From positions 1 through 64,000 of the forward strand of contig JAZREP010000001.1 of assembly GCA_045660865.1 (NCBI GenBank): DNA of 64,000 nt. Direction: 5' to 3'. Below are positions 62,001 to 64,000 of this stretch, in pieces. A program made the translations under genes and the position numbers. This DNA is from CAZRRV01 sp045660865 (GTDB taxonomy: Bacteria; Bacillota; Clostridia; Oscillospirales; Acutalibacteraceae). The stretch's first letter is position 1. Every line of letters starts with the position of its first letter. Below the pieces are notes generated by a model. That model ran no database searches, was not told where the DNA came from, and saw only the letters and a list, made by a program, of their open reading frames with translations.

Positions 62001-62735
62001 ATGCGTGATGCTGGAGCAGATGTACAAATTATGGTACTTAATAACCTCACCGCTGAGGGTGTATCCCGTAGCGTAGAGCAATTTGCAAACGCATTGAAAT
62101 CCGCTCAAATGGTATTTATTCCCGGCGGTTTCTCAGGCGGTGATGAGCCCGACGGCTCAGGTAAATTTATTACCGCATTCTTCCGCAACGCTTCTGTTAA
62201 AGAAGGTGTTACCGAGCTGCTTGAAAAACGTGATGGCTTAATGTGCGGTATCTGTAACGGCTTCCAGGCTCTTATTAAATTGGGCCTTGTACCTTACGGA
62301 AAAATCATTGATACTGATGAAAATTGCCCGACATTAACATTTAACACAATTGCACGTCACCAGTCACGTATTGTTCGCACCCGTATTGCTTCAAATAAAT
62401 CTCCGTGGCTTGCTGCTACTGAGGTAGGAGAGGTTTACAGCGTGCCGATTTCACACGGCGAAGGTCGTTTTATCGCTGATGAGGCACTGATTGCCAAATT
62501 AGCCGAAAACGGACAAATTGCTACTCAGTACGTTGATTTTGATGACAATGCAACCGCTGATATTCACTTTAACCCCAATAACTCTATGTATGCGATTGAA
62601 GGTATCACTTCGCCCGACGGTCGTGTCTTCGGTAAGATGGGTCACTGTGAGCGTATTGGAAACGGTCTTTATAAGAATGTTGCCGGAAATTATGACATTA
62701 AGATGTTCGAGTCCGGTGTAAAATATTTTAAATAA
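59046..62735 (+). CDS. purL: FGAM synthase, single-chain PurL with glutaminase domain
   Basis: This 1229-residue enzyme converts FGAR to FGAM with glutamine. It contains a PurS-like N-terminal part, the linker (SDHCRHTTF), two AIR-synthase-like halves (NETHNHPTEIEPFGGAAT and GGKDSMSGTFE), and a C-terminal class I glutaminase with the catalytic Cys in MCGICNGFQALIKLG and a His in SHGEGRF. Many Firmicutes use separate PurS, PurQ and PurL; the fused form occurs in Proteobacteria, Bacteroidetes and many gut Clostridia. Confidence 0.96.
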   Translation: MVYRVYVEKKEGLANEAAALLADAKNLLQISSLENVRIFNRYDVEKIDEELFNYGKTAVFSEPQLDILYDELPEGANVCFAVEYLPGQFDQRADSAAQCLQILSQGERPTVRTAKVYLLYGNLTETQIAEIKKYVINPVEAREAALEKVDTLQAEYTIPETVETLDGFIDLDSKGLSDFVARYALAMDTEDIAFCQKYFQSEKRNPTITEIRMIDTYWSDHCRHTTFLTTIDSVQFEDEFLQSIYNEYLETRKQVGRTKPVNLMDLATIAVRYLKQTGKLDKLDESEEINACTVKIEVEVDGVKEPWLLLFKNETHNHPTEIEPFGGAATCIGGAIRDPLSGRSYVYGAMRVTGAADPLKPVAETIPGKLPQRKIVTTAAAGYSSYGNQIGLATGIVDEIYHDGYAAKRMEIGAVIAATPAENVRREVPQDGDIVILLGGRTGRDGCGGATGSSKSHNMQSLENCGAEVQKGNAPEERKLQRLFRNKEACLLIKRCNDFGAGGVSVAIGELADGLEINLNAVPKKYDGLDGTELAISESQERMAVVVEKESVARFLELAAEENLEATVVAEVKAEPRLVMHWNGKTIVNISREFLNSNGAEKHIDIVAAPLNDYNKTVTDNFAEQMTSVAEDLNTCSKRGLSERFDSTIGAGTVLMPFGGKNQLTPIQAMVQKISVEQKHTDDCSLMAWGYNPFITEKSPYHGAYLAVVESVSKLIATGAKFEDVYLTFQEYFARPNRDAKRWGQPLSALLGAFKAQKELGIGSIGGKDSMSGTFENLDVPPTLVSFAVTTDKVQNIASPEFKKAGNRVVVVTPEYDENGLPKTESLLNVFATVNELLVSKKAVAAYTPTIGGIAEAVLKMCFGNGFGFAFDNELSMQDIFGYRYGSFILELADDTDIGTYLGTVTDKAEIAYKDTVLPLSQLLETYEQKLESVYTCNLAAKPQKMQNFSYKTENRVAPAIKVAKPRVLIPVFPGTNCEYDSAKVMRDAGADVQIMVLNNLTAEGVSRSVEQFANALKSAQMVFIPGGFSGGDEPDGSGKFITAFFRNASVKEGVTELLEKRDGLMCGICNGFQALIKLGLVPYGKIIDTDENCPTLTFNTIARHQSRIVRTRIASNKSPWLAATEVGEVYSVPISHGEGRFIADEALIAKLAENGQIATQYVDFDDNATADIHFNPNNSMYAIEGITSPDGRVFGKMGHCERIGNGLYKNVAGNYDIKMFESGVKYFK

Positions 62736-62750
62736 TTGGAGGAAATTTAT

Positions 62751-64000
62751 ATGGCACACTATTTTAATGAACCTTCACGCACATTTAGTGAGTATTTGCT
62801 TGTTCCCGGATACACATCCGAGGAATGCATACCGGCTAATGTTTCCTTGAAAACCCCTTTAGTTAAATTTAAAAAGGGAGAACAACCGGACATTTCGCTG
62901 AATATCCCGATGGTTTCTGCTATAATGCAGTCTGTTTCTAATGATACTCTTGCCATTGCTTTAGCTAAAGAAGGCGGCGTTTCCTTCATTTATGGCTCAC
63001 AAACCATTGAAGATGAAGCGGCTATGGTAGCCAGAGTTAAAAACTATAAAGCAGGCTTTGTTGTAAGCGCATCAAACCTTACTCCTGAGAACACACTTGC
63101 TGATGTTTTGGATCTTAAGGAGAAAAACGGATTCTCCACAATCGCAATAACCGAAGACGGAACTTGCTGCGGCAAACTTCTTGGTATTGTTACCAGCCGT
63201 GATTATAGAGTAAGCCGTATGTCTGAGGATGTAAAAGTTAAAGAGTTTATGACTCCTTTAAACAAGCTTGTTACAGCTCCTGCTGAAACAACTCTTAAAG
63301 AGGCAAACGATATTATTTGGGATAACAAATTGAATGCTTTGCCGATTGTTGATGACAACGGTTGCTTAAAATACTTTGTTTTCAGAAAGGACTATGACGA
63401 GCATAAAAACCGCCCGTTAGAGCTTTTGGATGAAAACAAGAGCTATATCGTTGGTGCAGGTATCAACACTTTAGACTATGAAAAGCGTGTTCCTGCTTTA
63501 ATTGAGGCAGGCGCTGATGTTCTTTGTATTGACTCTTCAGAGGGTTATACCTGCTGGCAGAAGAAGACACTTGACTTTATTCGTTCTCGCTACGGCGATA
63601 GCGTTAAGGTTGGTGCCGGTAACGTTGTAGACCGTGATGGCTTTATGTTCTTGGCTGAAGCAGGTGCCGATTTTGTAAAAGTTGGTATCGGCGGCGGTTC
63701 TATATGCATCACCCGTGAAACAAAGGGTATCGGCCGTGGTCAGGCTAGCGCTTTGATTGAGGTTGCTGCCGCACGTGATGAATACTTTGAAAAAACCGGT
63801 ATTTACGTGCCGATTTGCTCTGACGGTGGTATTGTACACGATTATCATATGACACTGGCTCTTGCTATGGGCGCAGATTTCCTTATGCTTGGCCGTTATT
63901 TTGCACGCTTTGATGAAAGCCCGACAACCAAACTTATGATTAACGGCGCTTATGTTAAGGAATATTGGGGCGAAGGCTCTAACCGTGCACGCAACTGGCA
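62751..64000 (+). CDS. guaB: IMP dehydrogenase-like protein, 3' end outside window
   Basis: The frame is open from ATG at 62751 (after TTGGAGGA) to the end of the window, 416 codons without a stop. It has the IMPDH start (NIPMVSAIMQSVSNDTLAIA), a CBS pair about residues 95-205, then LCIDSSEGYTCWQ, KVGAGNVV and the catalytic Cys in VGIGGGSICITRETKGIG followed by GADFLMLGRYFA. The loop GGSICITRE and the Trp-containing substrate region differ from the usual bacterial GSICTTR, so it belongs to a divergent IMPDH branch. It would convert IMP to XMP, the first step to GMP. Confidence 0.88.
   Translation, partial: MAHYFNEPSRTFSEYLLVPGYTSEECIPANVSLKTPLVKFKKGEQPDISLNIPMVSAIMQSVSNDTLAIALAKEGGVSFIYGSQTIEDEAAMVARVKNYKAGFVVSASNLTPENTLADVLDLKEKNGFSTIAITEDGTCCGKLLGIVTSRDYRVSRMSEDVKVKEFMTPLNKLVTAPAETTLKEANDIIWDNKLNALPIVDDNGCLKYFVFRKDYDEHKNRPLELLDENKSYIVGAGINTLDYEKRVPALIEAGADVLCIDSSEGYTCWQKKTLDFIRSRYGDSVKVGAGNVVDRDGFMFLAEAGADFVKVGIGGGSICITRETKGIGRGQASALIEVAAARDEYFEKTGIYVPICSDGGIVHDYHMTLALAMGADFLMLGRYFARFDESPTTKLMINGAYVKEYWGEGSNRARNW

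Noticed and set aside
1..64000. CRISPR arrays, transposases, integrases or phage genes
   Set aside because: I found no evenly spaced repeat series and no open frame resembling a transposase, integrase or phage protein. The only mobile-element hint is the tRNA-end repeat at 21476-21767.

Overview
The window is a stretch of low-GC Gram-positive chromosome. The gene set (CtsR-McsA-McsB-ClpC, RNase J, GdpP-like protein, SepF-YlmH-DivIVA, MiaB-YlbF-MutS-MutL-MiaA), the strong TTGACA/TATAAT promoters, the PyrR-type attenuator and sporulation-type promoters in front of coat-like genes all point to a Clostridia-class Bacillota. The Cys/Gly-rich mini-protein, the separate PurO-type IMP cyclohydrolase and AICAR transformylase, the single-chain PurL and the split transketolase would fit an Oscillospiraceae/Ruminococcaceae-type gut bacterium. 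That family assignment is inference. There is no phage, IS element or CRISPR array, and the content is mostly housekeeping.

Layout. (1) 1-2687, minus strand: tmRNA (ssrA), two tandem paralogous esterases and smpB; the esterases sit between the two trans-translation genes. (2) 2707-2942, minus: a 41-residue Cys-rich peptide with its own terminator and a sigma-K-like promoter. (3) 3018-7522: the CtsR-controlled ctsR-mcsA-mcsB-clpC operon with two operator boxes over the promoter. (4) 7534-9200: putP as a single-gene unit. (5) 9306-18262: rnj-gdpP-rplI-dnaB-tilS-ftsH. (6) 18264-21414, minus: a SpoIID-like/peptidoglycan-binding protein, a Q/N-rich coat-like protein, a ComEA-like protein and a small unknown ORF. 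(7) 21476-21956, minus: tRNA-Ser(UGA), tRNA-Ser(GCU), and a 65-bp repeat of the second tRNA's 3' end plus terminator, enclosing a GC-richer tRNA-like segment. (8) 22049-40982: one long run, miaB-ylbF-mutS-unknown-mutL-miaA-hlyD-like-ylmE-sepF-ylmH-divIVA-ileS-lspA-rluD-(HAD/transketolase N fusion)-transketolase C. (9) 41006-49960: pyrimidine operon pyrC-carB-pyrK-pyrD-pyrF-pyrE-pyrB-pyrI behind a PyrR-type attenuator; carA and pyrR are not here. (10) 49990-64000: purine operon purE-purC-purF-purM-purN-purO-AICARFT-glyA-purD-purL-guaB-like behind a ZTP-type riboswitch and terminator; the last gene runs off the window.

How the parts work together. SmpB and tmRNA rescue stalled ribosomes, and the tagged proteins are substrates for Clp and FtsH type proteases, both encoded nearby. 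McsB phosphorylates arginines to mark proteins for ClpC. The pyr and pur operons give nearly complete de novo routes to UMP and IMP, and glyA supplies the one-carbon units whose shortage (ZTP build-up) the riboswitch would sense. The features most worth a second look are the tRNA-end repeat with its tRNA-like insert, the tandem esterase duplication carrying a copy of the smpB 3' end, the in-frame HAD-transketolase fusion, and the two RNA leaders.
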